From contig DATKVT010000183.1 in NCBI GenBank assembly GCA_035529935.1, forward strand, positions 1 to 61,771: a stretch of DNA of 61,771 nucleotides, read 5' to 3'. Within the stretch, counting starts at the first letter, position 1. Each line of letters begins with the position of its first letter. Made by a program: the position numbers and the translations under genes. This DNA is from Williamwhitmania sp. Lineage in GTDB: Bacteria > Bacteroidota > Bacteroidia > Bacteroidales > Williamwhitmaniaceae. Positions 9,679-16,601 of the stretch are shown piece by piece. Below the pieces are notes generated by a model. That model ran no database searches. It was not told the origin of the DNA and worked only from the letters and a program-made list of their open reading frames with translations.

Positions 9679-11991
9679 TTATTTTGCACCAGAAATATTG
9701 TTGGAAATTTTCAGAATCTTGTATATCACTCCAGACTCGTCGCGAATGGGCGTGTAGGTCTCCTGAAATTTATAGCTTACGCCATTTACCTTATAGGTGT
9801 TAATCTCCCTCTTCTGCATTCCGTTTACCAATTCGAGCCAGAAACGCTCGTGCTCCTTCATTTGGGCAGCATTAAGTTGCAACCTATCGGTGAAGTGTGT
9901 TCCAATAACCTCCTCACGATCAATACCTAATAGTTCAAGAAATGAACTATTAATATTTATAATTGTGCCATCCAGATCGTATTCAATTACGTAGGCAGAG
10001 GTGTTGAGTGCCTCAATGTAACTCTGCATTTCAGAGCCCTTGCGTGCCGACTCCTCCTGTGTTGCCTGCAGCTCTTCCATGTTTTGACGCATCTCCTCCT
10101 CCTGAGCAGCCAACTCCTCGGCCTGCTGCTGCGAGCGGTTAAGAAGTTGCTGCGTTCTAATATTTATTCGTACTGACTGTAAGGTTGAGGCAATACTTTG
10201 TCCAATTTTTTCAACAAATTCTATCTGATAGGATTCCAATATGTTGAACGATGCTAGTTCAATAATTCCAAGAACCTTTTCCTCAATTAACAAGGGAACA
10301 ATTAACAGGCAACGAGGACGTGCCTCGCCAGTACCTGAACTAATTTGAATATAGGCAGGTGGAACGTCGGTCATAAATATGGTTTTCTTTTCTAATGCAG
10401 CCGTTCCCACTAGACCTTCTCCAACCACAAACTCCTTTTGCAAGAATTTCTTTCGGTTATAGGCGTATGCTGCAATCATCTGGAAGAATTCGTTGCCCGG
10501 TTCATCCTCGTTGTAAATAAATATGCCGCCCTGATTTGCGTCGATGTAGTGGACTAGGTTACTCAATATACCATCAGCCAAAACAGCAAGGTTATCGTTG
10601 TTCTGACGGAGTATATCACCAAACTTGGCCAATCCTTCATTGGTCCAACGTCTATTGTCCTCTTCAATCTTTCGTTTTGCCTCCTCTTCACGAGCGCTAA
10701 GCAGGCTATGCTGCATCTCCACAAGAGCTTTACCTAACTCATCATCTTCGCTAAGCAGCGTTAGTTCGGTATTCAGAACTCCGGTACCAATTTTCTTTGC
10801 AAACTCAACCTTTTCCAATAACCCCCGAACTGATACATTCAAAGCATCCGACATATCCCCAATTTCGTCTTTGGAATCCACGTTAACCATCATGGAGCTG
10901 TCTAGGTGTCCCTTCGACAACTTGCTGAGCAAGCCTGTTACTACCTTTATATTGCCTGTAATTCGACGCGATAGCCACCAAACAATGAGCGACATGGCTA
11001 TCAATCCAATAAGGCCAACCAATACTAGAATCCAGGTGATACGATGTGCGTCGGCCAGCATGGTAGATTTTGGCACCGCAATACCAAGCATCCAAGGTGT
11101 GCGTGCACGTCCAATCCAAATTGGATTAAAGGCATAATAGTAGGTTACCCCATCGGTACCTTCTCCAAAAAAACTAAACTTCTCCCCATTTTGAATCTTA
11201 ACATCCATCCCTTGGTCTACATAAGTATCCGGAAAATCATCAGCAATCTCCTCACCCAATTTCGACTTGTCAGGGTACCCAATATACTTAAGGTCAGTGG
11301 AGATTAGCATGGCGTAGCTTCCCTCGAATGGTTTTATGGTTTGAACCAAGTTTTGAAGCCTATCCAGACCAATGTCGAAACCAACCACACCAATAAATTT
11401 ATTGTTTAACCTAATGGGCGAAACAAGGCTGGTCATTAGAATATTATCCTTTGCATTGCCGGTATAGGAGTAGAAGTAGGGAACGTTTATGGTTTCGTAT
11501 CCTTGCTGGCCCTCTGTTTTGTTGAACACATAAAGCGGTGGGTCGCCGTCCATACTCTTGAACAAGGTGTTGCTCTTTATTTCATCGCCTTGCCTATAGC
11601 ACTCGAAAACATATCGGCCATATGGCTTGGTGTAGGTAGAGTCTATTGCACTTAATTCCCATGAATCCCAAACGCTAAGTACATTTTCGTCCGCCTTAAG
11701 CACAGCACGGTACATGTTCTGCACCACTGGCTTCCACGAGTCTCCAGGGAAATTCTTGTATATTGTAACCGCCTGCGACAACGTTTTTACATTTGCCATT
11801 TCAACGCCCATCTGCTTTTCAATGTCCTGCGAATACTTTTCAAGGGTTACCTGAGTAAGAGCCATGGCATTGGTTCTTGCCGTTTCAATGGCCATGCTGC
11901 CAACGTAGGCTAGCCCGAGACCAAAGATTACTGCAACCGAAAGGGTCACGAACAGCTGTATTCTCTGCTGAATATTCAGTTTAATTTTCAT
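9679..11991 (-). CDS. Membrane sensor protein: Cache-HAMP-GAF-coiled coil-PAS, no output domain
   Basis: This is a paralogue of the sensor at 3964-6726. I chose ATG 11991 (MKIKLNIQQRIQ), which aligns with the paralogue start; ATG 12021 is in frame and adds ten residues. Order (from 11991): membrane helix about 10-34, Cache-like periplasmic domain (about 35-315, with GVVGFDIGLDRLQ), second helix about 318-342, HAMP about 343-395, GAF about 470-615, Gln/Glu coiled coil about 615-660, and one PAS domain to the end (about 660-765). It lacks the extra PAS of its paralogue and, like it, has no catalytic output. It is the upstream gene of a probable two-gene unit with dgt. Inference: it may recruit a soluble kinase or cyclase through PAS/coiled-coil contacts. 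Confidence 0.85.
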   Translation of the reverse strand: MKIKLNIQQRIQLFVTLSVAVIFGLGLAYVGSMAIETARTNAMALTQVTLEKYSQDIEKQMGVEMANVKTLSQAVTIYKNFPGDSWKPVVQNMYRAVLKADENVLSVWDSWELSAIDSTYTKPYGRYVFECYRQGDEIKSNTLFKSMDGDPPLYVFNKTEGQQGYETINVPYFYSYTGNAKDNILMTSLVSPIRLNNKFIGVVGFDIGLDRLQNLVQTIKPFEGSYAMLISTDLKYIGYPDKSKLGEEIADDFPDTYVDQGMDVKIQNGEKFSFFGEGTDGVTYYYAFNPIWIGRARTPWMLGIAVPKSTMLADAHRITWILVLVGLIGLIAMSLIVWWLSRRITGNIKVVTGLLSKLSKGHLDSSMMVNVDSKDEIGDMSDALNVSVRGLLEKVEFAKKIGTGVLNTELTLLSEDDELGKALVEMQHSLLSAREEEAKRKIEEDNRRWTNEGLAKFGDILRQNNDNLAVLADGILSNLVHYIDANQGGIFIYNEDEPGNEFFQMIAAYAYNRKKFLQKEFVVGEGLVGTAALEKKTIFMTDVPPAYIQISSGTGEARPRCLLIVPLLIEEKVLGIIELASFNILESYQIEFVEKIGQSIASTLQSVRINIRTQQLLNRSQQQAEELAAQEEEMRQNMEELQATQEESARKGSEMQSYIEALNTSAYVIEYDLDGTIININSSFLELLGIDREEVIGTHFTDRLQLNAAQMKEHERFWLELVNGMQKREINTYKVNGVSYKFQETYTPIRDESGVIYKILKISNNISGAK
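10064..10104 (-). repeat. 41-bp inverted repeat, right arm (coiled-coil coding)
   Basis: This is the exact reverse complement of 5845-5885. Together the arms flank a 4.2-kb segment holding the 3' ends of both sensor genes plus the exonuclease/GIY-YIG and dgt genes. Confidence 0.9.
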
Positions 11992-12219
11992 GGGGGTAGA
12001 AGTTTTCAGTGGATTCACCAAATGATAACCCGTGATGATAAGGAGGTAAATTAAACGATTTTATGCGACAAATCAAAGATGTAATTGGGGACTTCAACAC
12101 AAAATGATTGGCGTTTCATAATTTAACTGATATCGCATAAGTATGGGTTTTTAAACCAATAAAAGCTATAATTTAGCCTGTGTAATGATGCTCCAGTTAA
12201 AGCATTAAACACTCAGAAT

Positions 12220-13017
12220 ATGAAAGCAATAAAAATTTATCAAGTTGATGCTTTTACCAGCTACCTGTTTGGCGGAAATCCGGCCGCCGTATGCGTAATG
12301 GACTCATGGTTGCCCGATAGCCAGATGCAGCACATTGCGGCCGAGAACAATTTGGCTGAAACGGCCTTTATTGTAAAAACAGGCTATGAGGAATTCGCAA
12401 TTCGGTGGTTCACACCTGTGGTGGAGGTAGACCTCTGTGGCCATGCAACTCTAGCCTCATCATATGTGTTGTTTCGTTTTTATGAGCAGGGGAGCAGCAG
12501 GCTTACCTTTCAGTCGAGTCGTTCTGGTGTATTAGGGGTAAGCAAAGAGGGTGAGATGCTCACGCTTGACTTTCCTGCTGACCCTTGCCGAGCGGCCGCC
12601 ATCTCCACCGAATTGATAGAGGGAATTGGGTTTGCTCCCGTTGAAGTTTTTCAGGGGAGGGAGGACCTCATGCTGGTGCTAGAGAGCGAGGAGCAGGTAC
12701 TCTCCATTAAGCCAAATTTTGTAAAGATTGCCTCTGCAGTTGGCGTTCGTGGGGTAATTGTAACCGCGCCGGGAAACCAAGTTGATTTCGTCTCCCGCTT
12801 TTTTGCACCGCAGGCAGGAATTCCCGAGGATCCGGTTACCGGCTCGGCCCACACAACGCTAACACCATACTGGGCAAAACGGCTGGGCAAAGACACCATG
12901 CAGGCCATCCAGCTGTCGGCTCGCAAGGGGCACCTTACCTGCCATATGAACGGCGACCGCGTTGAAATAAGTGGTAATGCGGTTTTGTATTTGGCTGGGG
13001 AGATATTTGTGGAGTAG
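12220..13017 (+). CDS. PhzF-family isomerase/epimerase
   Basis: This 265-residue cytoplasmic protein has the two-lobed diaminopimelate-epimerase-like fold of the PhzF family. Visible signatures are DAFTSYLFGGNPAAVC at the N-terminus, NLAETAF with the family's conserved Glu near residue 48, VDLCGHATLASSYV near 72-85, and EDPVTGSAHTTLTPYW near 205-220. Family members isomerise small cyclic or amino acid-derived substrates; only PhzF of phenazine operons has a firmly known reaction, and no phenazine genes are present here, so the substrate is unknown. It is a single gene facing the amylase, with a shared terminator between them. A TAATTTAG box at 12169-12176 could be its -7 element, although the -33 match is poor. 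Confidence 0.92.
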   Translation: MKAIKIYQVDAFTSYLFGGNPAAVCVMDSWLPDSQMQHIAAENNLAETAFIVKTGYEEFAIRWFTPVVEVDLCGHATLASSYVLFRFYEQGSSRLTFQSSRSGVLGVSKEGEMLTLDFPADPCRAAAISTELIEGIGFAPVEVFQGREDLMLVLESEEQVLSIKPNFVKIASAVGVRGVIVTAPGNQVDFVSRFFAPQAGIPEDPVTGSAHTTLTPYWAKRLGKDTMQAIQLSARKGHLTCHMNGDRVEISGNAVLYLAGEIFVE

Positions 13018-13042
13018 TTTATCCGTTAAACCGTCAACATAA

Positions 13043-13071
13043 AAGAGGAGATCCGTGCTGAACCTCCTCTT
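13043..13071. terminator. Bidirectional hairpin terminator
   Basis: AAGAGGAG (13043-13050) pairs with CTCCTCTT (13064-13071) around a 13-nt loop, followed by CTACTTTT. It lies between the convergent phzF-like gene and the amylase gene. Confidence 0.6.
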
Positions 13072-13114
13072 CTACTTTTGATTATGGATGTTAAGGAAAC
13101 TCCACAGATTCCAC

Positions 13115-15442
13115 CTACCGGCTCACAACGACCTTGCTTTGCAGCTTCTTGCCACCAACAAGGGCAATGCAGAAGTAGGTACCGTTGACCAAGCCGGCAC
13201 AATCAAGGGGAAAAATGGCTTGCCCTACAATGCTTTTTTCGCTAGCAATTGAACGTACTAACCTTCCTGAAAGGTCGTAAAGCGCAACGGAGGCAACCGA
13301 CTCCTTCGGTGAGTTAATCTCAACCTGAGATGCATCGCTAACTGGATTTGGTGAAACAATCATGGTTGCCACCTGCTGATTATCAACCACCTCATTTGTT
13401 AACGGTTGCTTGGGAGATGCCTGCAGCGCAGTGTATTCCGATTGCTTAACCCAAATGGAATAACCCCTTGCCGGAGCAGAAAAATATGCCCGACCATCGG
13501 AATATACCTGAACCGTCTCCGTTCCATTGAGCGCATTGACCAGTGTTTGCCCTGCCCAATTTTCGTAACCACTTGGAGTAACGTCTACCCAAAGACCCTT
13601 GGTTGCAGAGGAATTATTTAAAACAATGATGGCTCCGCTCTTTGTACCATTACCCTGACGACGTGCAACGTATACATTGTAGGTATCGCCGGAAGGTGAA
13701 GGATTACCCACCTCACTCAGTACGGCCAAAGAACCACCCAAGTATGTTTTTCTAATTGCAATCAACTTCTTAATGTCCGAATACAAACTTGAAGGTGCTG
13801 TAATCGTTAGCGAAGAGTTGTTGGCATCAACCTGTGTAACACCATAAAAATGGGGGTAGAAAACACAAGGCCGCCCCTCATGGGTGAGAATATAGGCGTA
13901 AGCCATCTTGAAGTCCTTGTTTACCCACTTATCGCTCTCCTTGCCAGTATCGTGATTGTCGACAAAGGTTACCACTGAGTTGCCGGGCAAACTGTTGCCG
14001 CTATTGTTCCTAACCATTCCAGTATGGTTCAGCCAGGCCATATTAAAGTTGGTCTGGGTGTCGTTACACATGGAGGTCAAGGTGCTTTTGAGCGGGAAAT
14101 CAAATCCATCCACATCGGCACCATCAGCAGCTACGGTATTTACCCAACTCTTAATTCTATAATCTGACCCCCAATATTCACCAACAACAAAGCGTTGTCT
14201 TCCATCGAGGAGAGGTAGGTTGCTCACCCAGCTTGCCACGAATGACTCCTGAAAACCTCTAACAAAATCGAGCCGGAAGCCATCAAATCCAACTGTTCCG
14301 GCCAGCCATGAACCCCAAGCATTTAACCTGCTTCGAACCGTAGAGTTGAATGTATTAAAATCGTTACCAAAGAACTTGGTGTTGGTAATGATTTCGTCGG
14401 TTCCAGGTCCACCAAGCCAATCGTTGGCATCGGAGGGGTGGAAATAGGAGTAGTTCCAAGTGTAGTTTGGCTCGCCCGATCCGGTATGGGTTACGTATGT
14501 GATATGTGTATTGGTTTTTGCCTGAAGAGTTGTTGTTGCAAGGTTTGCTCCATTATACCAAATGGCAACAGGATAGTAACCATTGGTTTGGTCGGCCCAG
14601 TTCCATGAAAATGGATTGGTGCCCTCTGTTCTGGCAGTCAGGGTAATTACAATGTCATGTGGTGATGTAACCGTAACGGCATACTCATCAATATCGCCAC
14701 TGTAGTCAATGTGAGCCCTTAGCGTTTCGCCCGAAACGGAAAATACATTACTCTGTCCACCACCATTATTTGGTTCCGATTCCCACCGGCCGTTTTCAAC
14801 GGTAGCAGCCCCAGTCCAGTTGATGTTAACATCGTAACCTCTTGCTTTATAATCGGCTGACCAATTCAGATTAAAACCCTTAATTTGAATGTAGTAGGTT
14901 CCGACAGCAGCATTGGGAACCACCCACTTAATCTCGTTTGTGGGGTAAGCGGTGTTTGCGCCATTGTGAGCCTCCCCAAATTCGTAAGCCTTTACGGCCG
15001 GATTTACCTCCGAATTTTCGTCACTTGAATAGACGTGGTTAAGCACAACATCAGCATACACCTCAATTTTAGGCGACTGGTGCATGGTTGAAATCATGCT
15101 GGCTAGTTCGGCTCTACTACCAAACCTCGTTTCCACACTACCCTTCTGGTTGTAGTTCCCAAGGTCGTAGTGGTCGTAAATGCCATACCCCATATCGGTA
15201 ATTCCCCAATTGCCCTTCGCTGGGCAAGGAACCCAAATACCCGTAATTCCTGCCGATTTAAGGTCAGGGGCCTTTTGGCGAAGTACGTCCCACCACGTTC
15301 CATTGTGATTAGCTTCATCCACAGGCACGTTCCAGTAGAAGGCCTGCATCATTACGTCGTTCTGAGCTACGGCTCTTTGTCCGTTGGACACTAAAAGTCC
15401 AAGCACAGCAACTGACAACAAAATTTTTTTGGCTGTTTTCAT
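13115..15442 (-). CDS. Secreted alpha-amylase (GH13) with T9SS C-terminal sorting domain
   Basis: This 775-residue protein has a signal peptide at residues 1-26 (ends AVAQ). The GH13 barrel starts at once (VMMQAFYWN). Conserved regions are present: DVVLNH (130s), GFDGFRLDF with nucleophile Asp392, VVGEYWG with acid/base Glu422, and FVDNHD with Asp498. A beta-rich insert of about 150 residues (roughly 166-318) sits right after DVVLNH, in the domain B position; part of it (SGDIDEYAVTV) resembles pre-peptidase/PPC-type domains. After the barrel comes a GH13 C-terminal beta domain (to about 670), then a type A T9SS sorting domain (about 695-775: SPNPVSDASQV, LYDLSGRLVR, ending QSKVVVSR). It should cleave alpha-1,4-glucans outside the cell. 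It stands alone: no susC/susD-like pair or transporter is adjacent. Confidence 0.95.
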   Translation of the reverse strand: MKTAKKILLSVAVLGLLVSNGQRAVAQNDVMMQAFYWNVPVDEANHNGTWWDVLRQKAPDLKSAGITGIWVPCPAKGNWGITDMGYGIYDHYDLGNYNQKGSVETRFGSRAELASMISTMHQSPKIEVYADVVLNHVYSSDENSEVNPAVKAYEFGEAHNGANTAYPTNEIKWVVPNAAVGTYYIQIKGFNLNWSADYKARGYDVNINWTGAATVENGRWESEPNNGGGQSNVFSVSGETLRAHIDYSGDIDEYAVTVTSPHDIVITLTARTEGTNPFSWNWADQTNGYYPVAIWYNGANLATTTLQAKTNTHITYVTHTGSGEPNYTWNYSYFHPSDANDWLGGPGTDEIITNTKFFGNDFNTFNSTVRSRLNAWGSWLAGTVGFDGFRLDFVRGFQESFVASWVSNLPLLDGRQRFVVGEYWGSDYRIKSWVNTVAADGADVDGFDFPLKSTLTSMCNDTQTNFNMAWLNHTGMVRNNSGNSLPGNSVVTFVDNHDTGKESDKWVNKDFKMAYAYILTHEGRPCVFYPHFYGVTQVDANNSSLTITAPSSLYSDIKKLIAIRKTYLGGSLAVLSEVGNPSPSGDTYNVYVARRQGNGTKSGAIIVLNNSSATKGLWVDVTPSGYENWAGQTLVNALNGTETVQVYSDGRAYFSAPARGYSIWVKQSEYTALQASPKQPLTNEVVDNQQVATMIVSPNPVSDASQVEINSPKESVASVALYDLSGRLVRSIASEKSIVGQAIFPLDCAGLVNGTYFCIALVGGKKLQSKVVVSR

Positions 15443-15545
15443 AATACTATTTGGTTTTGATTAACAACCTAAATTTCCAACAAGAACTACCCAATGTCAA
15501 GGACATTACCATTAAAGAAGAAAAGTAAGACGACCTTCCGCCGCC

Positions 15546-15557
15546 GTAATCGATTGC
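15546..15557. promoter_or_regulatory. Possible LacI-type operator upstream of amylase
   Basis: GTAATCGATTGC is a near-perfect palindrome centred on CG (one mismatched pair). It resembles LacI-family operators, which favour a central CG flanked by AAT/ATT arms. The half-site CGATTGCA recurs at 15656-15663. It sits about 105 bp upstream of the amylase start. No regulator gene is adjacent, so this is inference. Confidence 0.3.
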
Positions 15558-15578
15558 AATGGGACTGCCAAACAAATA

Positions 15579-15590
15579 TGTTGTACAACA
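15579..15590. promoter_or_regulatory. Perfect 12-bp palindrome upstream of amylase
   Basis: TGTTGTACAACA is self-complementary over all 12 bases. It lies between the two CGATTGC sites in the amylase/carbonic anhydrase spacer. It could be a dimeric repressor site; no family can be assigned. Confidence 0.3.
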
Positions 15591-15913
15591 CATTCGTCAA
15601 AAAGATTCTGGAAATTATACCTGAAGAAAAACAGCGTGATTTTTCCCATGAAAAACGATTGCAGAGGAGATGGAGTTGTCCGACGACCATCTAGCCATTT
15701 CCCTCCGATAATTTTAATTCTTGTCTTTGCAGGCGAGGATATTCTCTATGATTAATCTTCCGTTTCTAAAATATCCAAACCTATTCCCCGCCATTTTGTT
15801 ACTCGCCGTGTACCCTTCTGGTAAAAAATAGTTTTATTGCACCAAAGACTATTACCCAAAAACCGGAAGGACGATTTACTGATTAATAGGTGCAAAAACA
15901 GAACTACATTGCC

Positions 15914-16540
15914 ATGAACATCAAGCAAATTTTCACCAACAACCAGCAGTGGATAGATGAGAAGCTCGCTGCCGACAAGGACTACTTCAACAAGCTGTCG
16001 AAGGGACAAAACCCCGATATTCTTTACATTGGGTGCTCCGACAGCCGCGTGAGTGCCGAGGAGCTGATGGGTGTTAAACCGGGTGAGGTTTTTGTGCACC
16101 GCAACATTGCCAACATGGTTCCCAACACCGACCTTAGCGCCATGTCGGTTATAACCTATGCTGTTAACCATCTCCGCGTGCACCATATCGTGGTTTGTGG
16201 CCACTACCACTGTGGAGGCGTGGACTCAGCCATGCAGTCGGCCGACCTTGGCCTTCTAAATCCTTGGCTGCGCAATATTCGCGACGTATACCGGTTGCAC
16301 CAAGAGGAGCTCGATGCCATTGCCGATAACGATCAAAAGTACAACAGGCTGGTGGAGCTAAACGTGCAGGAGCAGTGCGTAAATGTTATCAAGACAGCCG
16401 ACGTGCAAAGGGCCATTAAGGAGCGGCGAATTACCGTCCACGGGTGGGTATTTGATATCTACACCGGCAAGCTGGTCGACCTAAAAATCGATTTCGATAA
16501 AATTTTGGAAGGCATCATGAAGATCTACCGGTTGGTATAA
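15914..16540 (+). CDS. can: Beta-class carbonic anhydrase
   Basis: This 208-residue cytoplasmic zinc enzyme interconverts CO2 and bicarbonate. Zinc ligands are visible as Cys41 in CSDSR (with the Asp43/Arg45 dyad), then His97 and Cys100 in CGHYHCGG. EVFVHRNIANMV and the C-terminal VHGWVFDIYTGKL are further signatures of the bacterial beta class related to E. coli Can. ATG 15914 is chosen; an in-frame GTG at 15890 would add eight residues with no homology value. The gene is monocistronic, transcribed away from the amylase, and ends at a hairpin shared with the converging vWA gene. Confidence 0.95.
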   Translation: MNIKQIFTNNQQWIDEKLAADKDYFNKLSKGQNPDILYIGCSDSRVSAEELMGVKPGEVFVHRNIANMVPNTDLSAMSVITYAVNHLRVHHIVVCGHYHCGGVDSAMQSADLGLLNPWLRNIRDVYRLHQEELDAIADNDQKYNRLVELNVQEQCVNVIKTADVQRAIKERRITVHGWVFDIYTGKLVDLKIDFDKILEGIMKIYRLV

Positions 16541-16568
16541 TCAGGGGTATCAACTTTTAAATAAAAAA

Positions 16569-16593
16569 AGGGTGAACCCGAAAAGGTCACCCT
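16569..16593. terminator. Bidirectional hairpin terminator
   Basis: AGGGTGA (16569-16575) pairs with TCACCCT (16587-16593), preceded by an A-run (a T-run for the minus strand). It lies between the convergent carbonic anhydrase and vWA genes, and best suits minus-strand transcripts. Confidence 0.55.
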
Positions 16594-16601
16594 CTAAATC
16601 A

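Larger units (their letters stand above)
15443..15913. other. Divergent regulatory region, amylase / carbonic anhydrase
   Basis: This 471-bp spacer is gene-free by my reading. Two mirror-image short frames at about 15487-15694 exist on both strands because the region is palindrome-rich, and neither looks coding. The region holds an ATCGAT-centred palindrome at 15546-15557, a 12-bp perfect palindrome at 15579-15590, and a second CGATTGC at 15656-15662. Confidence 0.6.

Noticed and set aside
3964..11991. Calling the two sensors histidine kinases or methyl-accepting chemotaxis proteins
   Set aside because: There is no H-box/HATPase motif and no MCP signalling hairpin; the proteins end in PAS domains.
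13115..15442. Starch-utilisation (Sus-like) polysaccharide locus around the amylase
   Set aside because: There is no susC/susD pair, transporter, other glycosidase or hybrid regulator in the neighbouring 10 kb; the amylase is a solitary T9SS cargo.
15487..15694. Two mirror-image small frames (about 66 codons each) on opposite strands upstream of the amylase
   Set aside because: They exist because the region is rich in palindromes; neither has a start context, homology by eye or a sensible composition, and the region looks regulatory.
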